The notes: generated by a model not told the origin, from the letters alone. DNA of 64,000 bases from Chlorobiota bacterium (GCA_016866305.1 VGMX01000001.1:108358-172357), one strand, 5' to 3'; shown: positions 55,968 through 63,562, counted from the first letter of the stretch. Numbers and translations are program-made.

Positions 55968-55989
55968 TAATCGACTATCTGAGCAAAAT
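55945..55989. repeat. Perfect 14-bp inverted repeat before fic
   Basis: ATTTTGCTCAGATA and TATCTGAGCAAAAT flank a 17-base centre that itself contains TCGA on both sides. No T tract lies on the plus strand beyond ATTT. It could be a terminator-like hairpin or a recombinase/regulator site at the island edge. Confidence 0.6.
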
Positions 55990-56111
55990 TTGCAGGCCAT
56001 CAATTCGCCAAAAAATTGCCGATCTTTCTTGGTACTGGAAAAAACAGAGTGACTCCACCACTCTGTCGTCGAAGATTTCTTCCCTCTCTTGCCATTTTCC
56101 AGGAATTCGCT

Positions 56112-56154
56112 TAAATTGTCTTTTGCGACAATAACGAACTGTTAAGACAATTTA
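56112..56154 (+). promoter_or_regulatory. Probable operator of the fic gene
   Basis: A perfect 11-bp inverted repeat, TAAATTGTCTT / AAGACAATTTA, with a 21-bp spacer, ends 21 bp before the fic ATG. A GCGACAA word in the spacer adds a further GACAA half-site. The position over the promoter/leader fits autorepression by the N-terminal AbiEi-like domain of the product. Confidence 0.6.
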
Positions 56155-56175
56155 TGCGACAGCTGTGATCATTTC

Positions 56176-57681
56176 ATGAAGGCATCGCTAAAAAACACGA
56201 CAGCCGATGATTCTCTGATCATCTATGCCGAACTCAATGATGCAGAGATAAGAGCTGCACAGCGGCGATTGAAAGCTGGCGAATTAAAGCGGATTGTCCC
56301 TGGTGTTCTCAGTGCCAGCCCTGAAAAAGAGTGGCCTGCCATCGTTGCATTGCACAGAATAAGGCTCCTTGCCGCACTGTTTCCGGGGGCGGTGATTGGT
56401 TTCAGGAGCGCATTCAAAGGCGGCATCCCGGTGAATGGCGTGATACACCTCACCTACAGTTACAACAGGGTTGTAGAACTACCCGGGCTGAAAGTGATCC
56501 TCGTCAAGGGGTATGGACAGGTTGCCGGTGACCAGCCAATGTCCGGGCGAGACCTCTACTTCCCTTCCCCGGCCAGGATGCTCATGGAAAATCTTACCGC
56601 AAGCCGCGGGGCGATTAAAAAAGCTCTGGGCCGTGTCGCTGTCGAAGACAGACTGGTCAGTATTTACGAATCCAGAGGTACTGAAGCGCTCAACCGAATC
56701 AGGGATGAAGCGCATACTCTTGCGCCGCTCTTGAAATTCGACAAGGAATACCAGGTATTGAACGAGCTGATCGGCACCATTCTTGGTACGAAAAGCGCTC
56801 AGCTCGGTACTGCTGCGGGAAAAGCTCTGGCAGCTGGCACGCCTTTCGACGCCGATCGTTTGGTCCTGTTTGAATCTCTGGCCGCTGTGTTGCGAGTCAT
56901 GCCGCTCGTGCAGAAAGCGTCACCGACCAGAACAGAAACGGCGCGCATCAATTTTGCCTTTCTGGAATCCTATTTCAGCAACTTCATCGAGGGGACGGAG
57001 TTCGATGTGTCAGAGGCACGGCAAATCGTGCTTGAGGGGAAAATCATCGATCAGCGCCCGAAAGATTCGCACGACATCCTCGGTGTGTTCCGACAGGCAA
57101 TCAATCCCGGTTGGGCAAACCAGTCGATGGCAATCGGTGAAGCGGTGTTGCACCAGTTGCGGCAGCGTCATGCGGATCTCATGAAAGAACGACCTGAGGC
57201 ATCTCCCGGCGATATCAAAGACCGGGAGAATTTTGCCGGTAACACCACGTTCGTCTCACCAAAAAACGTCCGGGGAACCCTGATCGAAGGGAGTAAATTT
57301 TTGCCATCAGTTCCTCCAGGTATGGCTCGTGCACTGCTGGCGATGTTCATCGTCTCTGAAGTCCATCCCTTTATCGATGGGAACGGGCGCCTCGCACGAC
57401 TGGTCATGAATGCGGAGTTATCGGTAGTAAACGCCAGCAGAATCATCGTGCCGACCCTTTTCAGAGAGGAATATCTGGATTGCCTGCGCGTACTCACACG
57501 GCAGGGAAAACCCGAACCGTTCATTGAAGCCATGCAGCACATCCAGCAATGGACTTCGGCATTCGACTATACCGATCTTGACCAGGTAATCGGCCAAATG
57601 AAAGCGTGTAATGCATTTGAAAAATCCCGCAGGCAGTACCAGCTGCTCAATGTTTCGGACCTGGGTGACGAAAGAAGATGA
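56176..57681 (+). CDS. Fic-domain AMPylase fused to an N-terminal AbiEi-like domain
   Basis: A 501-residue two-part protein. Residues 20-145 (DAEIRAAQRRLKAGELKRIVPGVLSASPEKEWPAIVALHRIRLLAALFPGAVIGFRSAFKGG...YFPSPARMLMENL) resemble AbiEi antitoxins: a winged-helix start and the conserved region after it. Residues 260-410 form the Fic domain: the inhibitory-helix motif SNFIEG at 268-273 ((S/T)xxxE(G/N)) precedes the catalytic HPFIDGNGRLAR at 397-408, so it is an N-terminally inhibited class II Fic enzyme. It would transfer AMP to a protein target and be autoinhibited. An inverted-repeat operator lies just upstream. A deleted copy is at 38.9 kb. Confidence 0.85.
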   Translation: MKASLKNTTADDSLIIYAELNDAEIRAAQRRLKAGELKRIVPGVLSASPEKEWPAIVALHRIRLLAALFPGAVIGFRSAFKGGIPVNGVIHLTYSYNRVVELPGLKVILVKGYGQVAGDQPMSGRDLYFPSPARMLMENLTASRGAIKKALGRVAVEDRLVSIYESRGTEALNRIRDEAHTLAPLLKFDKEYQVLNELIGTILGTKSAQLGTAAGKALAAGTPFDADRLVLFESLAAVLRVMPLVQKASPTRTETARINFAFLESYFSNFIEGTEFDVSEARQIVLEGKIIDQRPKDSHDILGVFRQAINPGWANQSMAIGEAVLHQLRQRHADLMKERPEASPGDIKDRENFAGNTTFVSPKNVRGTLIEGSKFLPSVPPGMARALLAMFIVSEVHPFIDGNGRLARLVMNAELSVVNASRIIVPTLFREEYLDCLRVLTRQGKPEPFIEAMQHIQQWTSAFDYTDLDQVIGQMKACNAFEKSRRQYQLLNVSDLGDERR

Positions 57682-57852
57682 AACGATCCCCGTATAATGG
57701 CATTAAATTTCAACTTGCAACGCACTCATTTTATGGGATCAGCTCCCTGCCCTGCCATGTATCCGGAGCAATCCAGCTATCTCCATAGGTCCCTTTTTCG
57801 ATCAAGGCTTTGACGAAATAGTTCCAGCTGCTGCACGACCTGATTGAAGTTC

Positions 57853-58653
57853 TCAGTTCTCAGGCAAAAATTCAAGTCCGATACGCTTCCTGAAAGCAGT
57901 CCATTGCACCTGCTTTTCATCGATAAACTTTAGGAAAAAAATCTCCTGAGGTTGAACAAGTATTATCCTCCATTGCTCAAACGTCTGCTTGATTGCTTCG
58001 GCAAGCCTGCCGCCTTCAAAGTTGTACTGGCGTGACAGCATCCAGATATCATAGAAGTCTTTCAGCCTGCTGTTGAGTATCCCAAGCTTGGCCATCACCT
58101 CAAACTTTTCGGCAATCATGCTTTCCCTGCTGTAACAGTACATCTCCGCCGGAGGAAAATTCAGCAATGATGGTAACGATTCCTGTACAGGCTCCGGGAA
58201 GACCTTGTCTCCAAATCCAATATCAAGCTGGATGGTCAGTCTGGCAGCATCGAGATGTCCACGAAATCTTGCACGCAATCCCTCATAGTCCGCATCTTCA
58301 GTTATCGGCTCGACAGTGATTGATTCCGGATCAAAAATGATCCCGTCTTCCTGCTCTTCGACTGCCAAAACCTGACGGATAATGGTCGTGATATTCTCCG
58401 GGGCGTTTGCGGTTTTGCCCAGCATATCGATATCCATGGTTGGTCTTGCCAAGGGAGCTTGCCAGACACGAAGCAGCAATGCCCCCTTGAGAATGAAGCG
58501 ATCTGCGAATGAGGAAACCGACAGACGATAGAGAAAGCGCTCCATGGCATAGTACTGCAACAGCTCCTGAAAAGGCCTGTGATCCTGTCGTGCCTTGTTC
58601 AAGAGCCGTTGCCTGACCGAAGCTCCGATATTTCTGATCGCTTTTGCACTCAC
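57853..58653 (-). CDS. AbiEii-family nucleotidyltransferase toxin (module 1)
   Basis: Type IV toxin-like nucleotidyltransferase (about 266 residues). The start is a GTG at 58653 (VSAKAIRNIGASVRQRLLNKARQ), preceded by GGAGG at seven bases and overlapping the antitoxin stop (GTGA); the tracked ATG lies inside abiEi. ADRFILKGALLLRVWQAPLARPTMDIDMLG carries the KGA and DxD nucleotidyltransferase motifs, and AEKFEVMAKLGILNSRLKDFYDIWMLSRQYNF is the AbiEii signature with the conserved K-x-x-D-x-x-D pattern. It is not close in sequence to module 2. Confidence 0.86.
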   Translation of the reverse strand: MSAKAIRNIGASVRQRLLNKARQDHRPFQELLQYYAMERFLYRLSVSSFADRFILKGALLLRVWQAPLARPTMDIDMLGKTANAPENITTIIRQVLAVEEQEDGIIFDPESITVEPITEDADYEGLRARFRGHLDAARLTIQLDIGFGDKVFPEPVQESLPSLLNFPPAEMYCYSRESMIAEKFEVMAKLGILNSRLKDFYDIWMLSRQYNFEGGRLAEAIKQTFEQWRIILVQPQEIFFLKFIDEKQVQWTAFRKRIGLEFLPEN

Positions 58654-59261
58654 AGCGTTGCCTCCAGATAGGGTTTCATAACGGAGGCAACACGGCACAC
58701 TTCTGCATACTGCATCAGTGCATGAAGGTTCTTAGGCTTTCGCTGCTGATACAGTTTGAGCGCTTCGAGCACAATATCCATCCCGATCCTGTTACGGAAT
58801 TTGAAGCAATCAACAAGCGTCTTTTCCGGACTATAGATCTTTACCGGAACACCGTCGAGCTGATGTGTTTCAATGCCGAGCTTGAAACAAGCGTGTGAAA
58901 ACCGGAATATCGTAACCGGAGGATACTCGATTCTTGGCTGTTCGGCACCCTTTTCAAGCGCAAGAGATATGCTGTGTGGAACCTGGGTGGTCATTCCCTG
59001 AAAGGACAGTGCCGAGACCAGACAAAGCACTCCGTTCGGAACCCTCAGGGCAACGGTAACAAGATCAGGATATTCGAGCTGCTTTTCCTTTATGAGCTGG
59101 TAAAACCCTCGTGAAAGCTCTTCAAGCTCACCGCTGTCACGAAGACTGTACAGCGTCCTGGGATGAATGCCAAGATTGATCGCTTCCCGGGTGCGGATGA
59201 GCCCTCCCCTGGCAAGAATCAGGGCTTTGGCCTTATCTGCAGCTGTACGTTGTTGTGACAT
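58650..59261 (-). CDS. AbiEi-family antitoxin / transcriptional regulator (module 1)
   Basis: Antitoxin of 203 residues. The N-terminal winged helix is KALILARGGLIRTREAINLGIHPRTLYSLRDSGELEELSRGFYQL; the C-terminal AbiEi region is VALRVPNGVLCLVSALSFQGMTTQVPHSISLALEKGA and YSPEKTLVDCFKFRNRIGMDIVLEALKLY. AbiEi proteins antagonise AbiEii and repress their own operon. It is translationally coupled to the toxin gene. An inverted repeat TGGATAAA / TTTATCCA (59270-59317) lies over its promoter. Confidence 0.87.
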   Translation of the reverse strand: MSQQRTAADKAKALILARGGLIRTREAINLGIHPRTLYSLRDSGELEELSRGFYQLIKEKQLEYPDLVTVALRVPNGVLCLVSALSFQGMTTQVPHSISLALEKGAEQPRIEYPPVTIFRFSHACFKLGIETHQLDGVPVKIYSPEKTLVDCFKFRNRIGMDIVLEALKLYQQRKPKNLHALMQYAEVCRVASVMKPYLEATL

Positions 59262-59269
59262 TGCTCGTT

Positions 59270-59317
59270 TGGATAAAAAACCATAACATTATGAATAAGT
59301 ATAGGTATATTTATCCA
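59270..59317 (-). promoter_or_regulatory. Possible operator of AbiE module 1
   Basis: TGGATAAA and TTTATCCA are a perfect 8-bp inverted repeat with a 32-bp AT-rich spacer, immediately upstream of abiEi. The long spacer weakens the case, but AbiEi proteins are known to bind paired inverted repeats at their promoters. Confidence 0.4.
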
Positions 59318-59491
59318 CAGCAACAACAAATGATCCCCCTAAGTTCACGAGCTTTCAATGACAATTGAGCTGTTCACAGCACATTGCCTGAACCGCCTGA
59401 ACGGCATGGTATTTTTATTGCGAAACCGTATCGTTACCTGTGGAGCCAAAGTCTCCCGTCACAGCACATTGAACCACAACCTTAAACACTG

Positions 59492-60280
59492 ATGCTTTTC
59501 AGAATCATGTCCGACATCCACAACGAGTTCTGCCGAGAAGAGAGCGGCGAGGACTGGGTGGTCCCGGAACTTGCCGGGGACAAGAAATCCACCCTCATCC
59601 TTGCAGGAGACATCGGCCTCCTCGGCAAAAAGCAAACATGGATCAGCTTTCTTTCGCAATGCTCAAAGCAGTTCAGATATGTTTTCATTATTGAAGGCAA
59701 TCATGAATGGTATCACGGCAACATCGAGAAACACTCCTGGCAGAATGCCATTGCCGAGCAGGGATTGCACAACGTCCATACCGGTCAGCTCATTCTGGAA
59801 AAGGAAAAGATTGCCGTCATCGGCACCACGCTCTGGACGGACTTTTTTGGCGCTAACCCCATCGCCATGTTCGACGTCAGTCAGGGCCTCAATGACTATC
59901 GGCTGATAAAAGTCGGAGCTGATTATCACCGGTTCCGACCAGAATACCTTCTCGCGCTCCACTACACGCAGAAAAAGAAGCTGTTTGAGGAAGTCGATAA
60001 CTATACAGCTCTGGGATACAAGGTTATCGTGGTCACCCACCACCACCCGTCACTGCAAGGCATCGCGCCTGGTTACCGAAACGATCTCCTGAATGCAGGG
60101 TATGTGTCCGACCTTGAAAAGGAGGTGCTTATCCATAGAATTGATTACTGGATCTGCGGTCACTGCCATACCGCCATGGAGTACTCAATCGGCAAGACCA
60201 GAGTGATCTGCAATCCCAAAGGCTATCCTCACGAAGACGATAACGGTTTCGAGCCGCTCAAAACACTGAATGTACCTTAA
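59492..60280 (+). CDS. Calcineurin-like metallophosphoesterase
   Basis: Phosphoesterase of 262 residues with the full metal-ligand series: RIMSDIHNEF (DxH), LILAGDIGLLG (GDxG), IIEGNHEWY (GNHE), VVTHHHPS and ICGHCHTAMEY (GHxH). MLFRIMSDIH is taken as the N-terminus because the fold starts with that strand. The substrate is unknown. It sits between the two AbiE modules on the opposite strand and has no visible operon partner, so it is probably cargo of the island. Confidence 0.85.
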   Translation: MLFRIMSDIHNEFCREESGEDWVVPELAGDKKSTLILAGDIGLLGKKQTWISFLSQCSKQFRYVFIIEGNHEWYHGNIEKHSWQNAIAEQGLHNVHTGQLILEKEKIAVIGTTLWTDFFGANPIAMFDVSQGLNDYRLIKVGADYHRFRPEYLLALHYTQKKKLFEEVDNYTALGYKVIVVTHHHPSLQGIAPGYRNDLLNAGYVSDLEKEVLIHRIDYWICGHCHTAMEYSIGKTRVICNPKGYPHEDDNGFEPLKTLNVP

Positions 60281-60424
60281 CCCCTCTCTAATTACCGCGG
60301 CCCCGTCCCTTTCTACTTTCACCGATTTTGCAGCATGTTTTACAACTCCTGAAAAGGCTTTCGCAAGGAATGCAAGGATAACCGAATCAAAGCAGCAACA
60401 CAACAGGAAATCGTCACTTTGATG

Positions 60425-60540
60425 TTGGAGAGGTAGCGATAAATACACAAATACATGCTCACAAAGGACTTATGCGATGCCACCATTCTCACGTCGCATA
60501 TGCATCGCAGATTTGATAGCATAAACCATAAAAAACGCTC
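60425..60540. repeat. Degenerate internal copy of the island-end repeat
   Basis: GGAGAGGTAGCG at 60426 followed by CGTCGCATATGCATCGC at about 60492 resembles elements of the two tRNA-associated repeats (CGTCGCATATACGTCGC) but lacks the tRNA part. It lies between the metallophosphoesterase gene and AbiE module 2, suggesting an older boundary inside the island. Confidence 0.5.
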
Positions 60541-60565
60541 ACCAACAATAAAATCGGCAGAGACC

Positions 60566-61399
60566 TCAATTCGCCTTATAAAACGCCAATTTCTCTTTTG
60601 TTTTTTGCCATCCCTCTCCGGGCATCAATGGAGACAGAACCTCCAGCACATAAAGTCCAGCAGCTTTGCTATCCCATGACGTTGAACTGGTCAGAAGTGG
60701 TGCCATGTCATCGAGAAAACGGGGATCATCAAGCTTCTCGAACAGGTTCATCTCAAACTCAGCCCGGCTAACGTTGTGTTGTTCATGCTCCATGTACCGC
60801 AAGAAACAGGACACAACTAACTCCGGGTTTATAGCGATCGTCCTCGATGCGTGCCACAGATCGAAAAGATCCCTGCCTTTTTTCCGCTGATAGAGTGCCC
60901 GAAGTTTTGTCCCAAGCAATTCGTCCTTATCATAGCTGGTAATGGATGCACTCCCGCTGTACCAACGCGATGTCATCGAAAATGGCATCTCCTGATAACC
61001 AAGTACGGTAAAATGCTCTCTGGAATTGATTTCCACCTTTAATCGCAATGGGAGACCTTCCTCTGACTCAACCCGCCAAATCAGCGTAATCCGCCCTTCC
61101 GACTGCTTTCGCCTGGGCTCACCCAGCCATGGATTCAGTTTTTCCTTGACCGCATCCATGACGGGACCTATCGGTCCGGCCTTCTTCTGCACCAGATCGA
61201 TATCCTCTGAATATCTTGCAGGAGGAAGATGAAGTTTGAACAGAGCTGTGCCGCCGCGAAATACCAGATTTGCCGCTGCAACAGGATGGCTGTAAAGATC
61301 AACCAACGCACGGCAAATAATCATGTCCTGCTCGACCTGGGATATCTGTTGCCATGGGGCGTGGGTACGCCACTGGGTGATATAATCAAGAGGGATCAT
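60566..61399 (-). CDS. AbiEii-family nucleotidyltransferase toxin (module 2)
   Basis: Toxin of 277 residues. VFRGGTALFKLHLPPARYSEDIDLVQKKAGPIGPVMDAVKEKLNPWL supplies the GGT and SEDIDL nucleotidyltransferase motifs. YDKDELLGTKLRALYQRKKGRDLFDLWHA holds the KxRALYQRxKxRDxFDL motif conserved in AbiEii/AbiGii. The start overlaps the abiEi stop (ATGA). A 5' fragment of this gene, about 92 codons, exists at 41.3-41.6 kb. Confidence 0.9.
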   Translation of the reverse strand: MIPLDYITQWRTHAPWQQISQVEQDMIICRALVDLYSHPVAAANLVFRGGTALFKLHLPPARYSEDIDLVQKKAGPIGPVMDAVKEKLNPWLGEPRRKQSEGRITLIWRVESEEGLPLRLKVEINSREHFTVLGYQEMPFSMTSRWYSGSASITSYDKDELLGTKLRALYQRKKGRDLFDLWHASRTIAINPELVVSCFLRYMEHEQHNVSRAEFEMNLFEKLDDPRFLDDMAPLLTSSTSWDSKAAGLYVLEVLSPLMPGEGWQKTKEKLAFYKAN

Positions 61400-62178
61400 A
61401 GATCTGGAATAACCGTTTCGTTCGGCAGGAGTCTCCAGCGGGTGATTTGACGGACACCGTAATGTGGCCGTGATGGGGCAAGAAGAGCCGGAACCGGTTT
61501 TCGTTCCGCAACATATGATGCTAATCCTTCTGCCAATCCTGACTCACCTAACATTTCAAGCAAATAGCCCAAACGTTGAACCCAAGTTATTGGTGACAAT
61601 CCAGCTATGGCAACCAGCTCCGCAGCATTGAGGGATTCAGCCAACTCGGCAAGGACGGTGACGGCATTGTCAAGCCCCCCTGCATGATGAGGATAACCGA
61701 TTATATCAAAAGCGGTCACCTCCGGAGTTGAGATTTTCAAATAACCGCGAGGAGTTTTAAAGTCGCGGGTTGGCATAAGTGATGCATTGCTGCGCTGAAT
61801 AAAGTCAACCCTAACCTGGCCACAGACAATCCCGGGACGAATATGCTCGACGATAACCTGAAAGGCTTGAGGACGCTGATGGGCGGCACCGTAATACTCC
61901 CCGGCTGAAAGTATGCCCGCATAATAGGGCTCTTTCAGATACTCCATCAATGACGGAATAAACTGGCTTGCCGGCAGACAGCCCATCTTGCGGTATTCCG
62001 GCGGGACAACCACATAAAATCCCCGGTACGGCATAGCAACGACACCTTTGTACCGGAGACGACGCAATGCGTCACGGGTAGCAACAGCACTTGAGCCAAG
62101 TGCTGATGAAACGTCAGACCCGATAAAACAGAAATAGCCTTTCGCCTGTAGCCCTTCTATGTATTGAGATACATTCAT
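61396..62178 (-). CDS. AbiEi-family antitoxin / transcriptional regulator (module 2)
   Basis: Antitoxin of 260 residues: N-terminal winged helix (VSQYIEGLQAKGYFCFIGSDVSSALGSSAVATRDALRRLRYKGVVAMPYRGFYVVVPPEYRKMG), then LKEPYYAGILSAGEYYGAAHQRPQAFQVIVEHIRPGI and ISTPEVTAFDIIGYPHHAGGLDNAVTVLAELAESL, the AbiEi C-terminal domain. Coupled to its toxin by ATGA. The last ~85 codons are duplicated at 41.56-41.83 kb. A palindrome at 62203-62231 probably serves as its operator. Confidence 0.9.
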   Translation of the reverse strand: MNVSQYIEGLQAKGYFCFIGSDVSSALGSSAVATRDALRRLRYKGVVAMPYRGFYVVVPPEYRKMGCLPASQFIPSLMEYLKEPYYAGILSAGEYYGAAHQRPQAFQVIVEHIRPGIVCGQVRVDFIQRSNASLMPTRDFKTPRGYLKISTPEVTAFDIIGYPHHAGGLDNAVTVLAELAESLNAAELVAIAGLSPITWVQRLGYLLEMLGESGLAEGLASYVAERKPVPALLAPSRPHYGVRQITRWRLLPNETVIPDL

Positions 62179-62202
62179 AGTTGTAAATACATAGATCGTT
62201 CG

Positions 62203-62231
62203 AGAAAAACAACAATAAATGCTGTTTTTCT
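62203..62231 (-). promoter_or_regulatory. Probable operator of AbiE module 2
   Basis: A perfect 9-bp inverted repeat, AGAAAAACA / TGTTTTTCT, with an 11-bp spacer, 24 bp upstream of the abiEi start. Position and symmetry fit negative autoregulation by the antitoxin. Confidence 0.55.
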
Positions 62232-62481
62232 AAAACGAATCACATTTCCATCATCAAAGGCAACAAAGTCCAACGTCAATTACAATGAGACGAAACCCTG
62301 ACCTCTCTTTGTAGAGGTAGCGCTTTCTCACAAGATGAAAACATAAACACTACTACTATTGCAGCTTATGGATTACCTTCGACAAGAATCACCATTTCGT
62401 ATAACAATGGTGTAACAAATTTGCCTGAAAACGCACAAAAATCAGGACAATTAACGTATTTCAAGAGGAAAAACAGAAAAT
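62232..62481. other. Intergenic region at the island edge, no gene seen
   Basis: About 250 bp between the AbiE operator and the terminator. It includes another GTAGAGGTAGCG word (62315). No coding frame or RNA gene is supported. Confidence 0.45.
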
Positions 62482-62515
62482 AAAAAAAGCCTGTAAGTCT
62501 TTATCTTACAAGCTT
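62482..62515 (-). terminator. Rho-independent terminator beyond the right tRNA-Val fragment
   Basis: On the minus strand AAGCTTGTAAG and CTTACAGGCTT pair over 11 positions (one mismatch) around a 7-base loop and are followed by seven T. It occupies the same place relative to the tRNA fragment as the left terminator, but the stem sequence is different. Confidence 0.78.
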
Positions 62516-62523
62516 TTATACGG

Positions 62524-62660
62524 GTGGGCGATAGAAGATTCGAACTTCTGACCTCTACCGTGTAAAGGAAGAGCAAGATAATATATATTATTATATTTAT
62601 ATCACTTACAGAGACACCACAAAATTTATCGTCGCATATACGTCGCCGTTTTGGTATAAA
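62524..62660 (-). repeat. att-like direct repeat with tRNA-Val(TAC) 3' fragment (right copy)
   Basis: Same orientation as the left copy, identical over 57 bases (anticodon arm to tRNA 3' end plus a few flanking bases), then roughly 80 bases of imperfect match including ATCGTCGCATATACGTCGC. The tRNA 5' half is missing here too, so both repeats are element-chromosome junctions rather than the native gene. Confidence 0.85.
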
Positions 62661-62709
62661 AATCCATTACTAAAGCGCAATAACCATTACTCTCCACTTC
62701 TTCCCTCAC

Positions 62710-63084
62710 TCAATCCACACACCTCTTGATACTGCTGATCATCTTGTTGACCTCAATAACATCAGAAGAAAGCTCCGTCAGCTTCTTCTGAATCTCCAGA
62801 ATTTTCCCGACGCACTGGTCATAGAGCTCCTGATTTTTTTCTGAACAGGTTCCCTCTCCCTTTCGTCTCCCCGTAATGATGTAATCGACATCAATCCCGA
62901 CAGCCTCAAGCTTTTTCCGCAGAATCTTGCCGATCATGCTGCGCCCATTGACGTAATGGGTCAGATAGCTCCCATCACTGGCCCCAATAGCCTTGGCGAG
63001 GGCTATCTGCGTTCCAAACTGTTCCCTGATTACTTCCCTGAACCTGTTTGCCTGCTCTTTATAAACTACTTCCCGAGCTGCCAT
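62710..63084 (-). CDS. CI-like helix-turn-helix regulator of a second mobile element
   Basis: A 124-residue regulator with an N-terminal HTH (ANRFREVIREQFGTQIALAKAIGASDGSYLTHYVNGRSMIGKILRKKLEAVGIDVDYIITGRRKGEG) like those of phage repressors. The C-terminal half is a predicted coiled coil (ELYDQCVGKILEIQKKLTELSSDVIEVNKMISSIK) that probably oligomerises; there is no LexA-like peptidase domain. It is divergent from the excisionase-type gene across an operator-rich 103-bp gap. Confidence 0.75.
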   Translation of the reverse strand: MAAREVVYKEQANRFREVIREQFGTQIALAKAIGASDGSYLTHYVNGRSMIGKILRKKLEAVGIDVDYIITGRRKGEGTCSEKNQELYDQCVGKILEIQKKLTELSSDVIEVNKMISSIKRCVD

Positions 63085-63107
63085 GACCCCCTCGACCTTG
63101 TTGCGAT

Positions 63108-63158
63108 ATTGATAAGATTTTACTATATAAAATTAACGCTTATCAATTTATAGTAAAA
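63108..63158. promoter_or_regulatory. Two interleaved palindromic operators between regulator and excisionase genes
   Basis: ATTGATAAG / CTTATCAAT (63108-63116, 63139-63147) and TTTTACTATA / TATAGTAAAA (63118-63127, 63149-63158) are both perfect. Their arms alternate, and each pair is spaced by about two helical turns. This fits a divergent genetic switch bound by one or two regulators. Confidence 0.65.
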
Positions 63159-63187
63159 TATATTAATAAATATCACTAAATACAAAC

Positions 63188-63562
63188 ATGAACGCGCATG
63201 TAACCTACGACAACCTGCCCCAGGCTGTCATGAGCTTGCATGAAAAGCTCGATGTGATAGGGAGCAGAATTGAAAAACTGTCCAGGAAACAGATCTTCGG
63301 CACCGAAAACGACCCGCCTTTAGACGTAGACGAGGCTGCTAAACTCCTCAAAGTTACAAAGGCTGGCATCTACTCCAAGGTCAGCCGCAACGCCATCCCC
63401 TTTTACAAAATCGGCGGCAAGCTTTACTTCTCCCGTTCGGAACTGCTCGACGAGATTAAATCTGCACGTCATCCAACGCAGGAAAAGCAGAAAACGGATG
63501 AACCACCCGCAATGCTGCAGCAACTATTTCTTGATAAATCTTCTCCAGCATCACACCAATAA
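63188..63562 (+). CDS. Excisionase-family DNA-binding protein
   Basis: A 124-residue protein with a MerR-like/HTH_17 domain at about residues 44-90: PLDVDEAAKLLKVTKAGIYSKVSRNAIPFYKIGGKLYFSRSELLDEIKSAR, the classic excisionase-family motif. The N-terminal MSLHEKLDVIGSRIEKLSRKQ looks coiled-coil. It likely acts as recombination directionality factor or regulator of the second element. The short tail is disordered. Confidence 0.8.
   Translation: MNAHVTYDNLPQAVMSLHEKLDVIGSRIEKLSRKQIFGTENDPPLDVDEAAKLLKVTKAGIYSKVSRNAIPFYKIGGKLYFSRSELLDEIKSARHPTQEKQKTDEPPAMLQQLFLDKSSPASHQ

Noticed and set aside
57682-57852. Possible tail of a decayed gene between fic and abiEii module 1
   Set aside because: A short minus-strand frame (…FVKALIEKGTYGDSWIAPDTW…) is suggestive, but I could not link it to any family.
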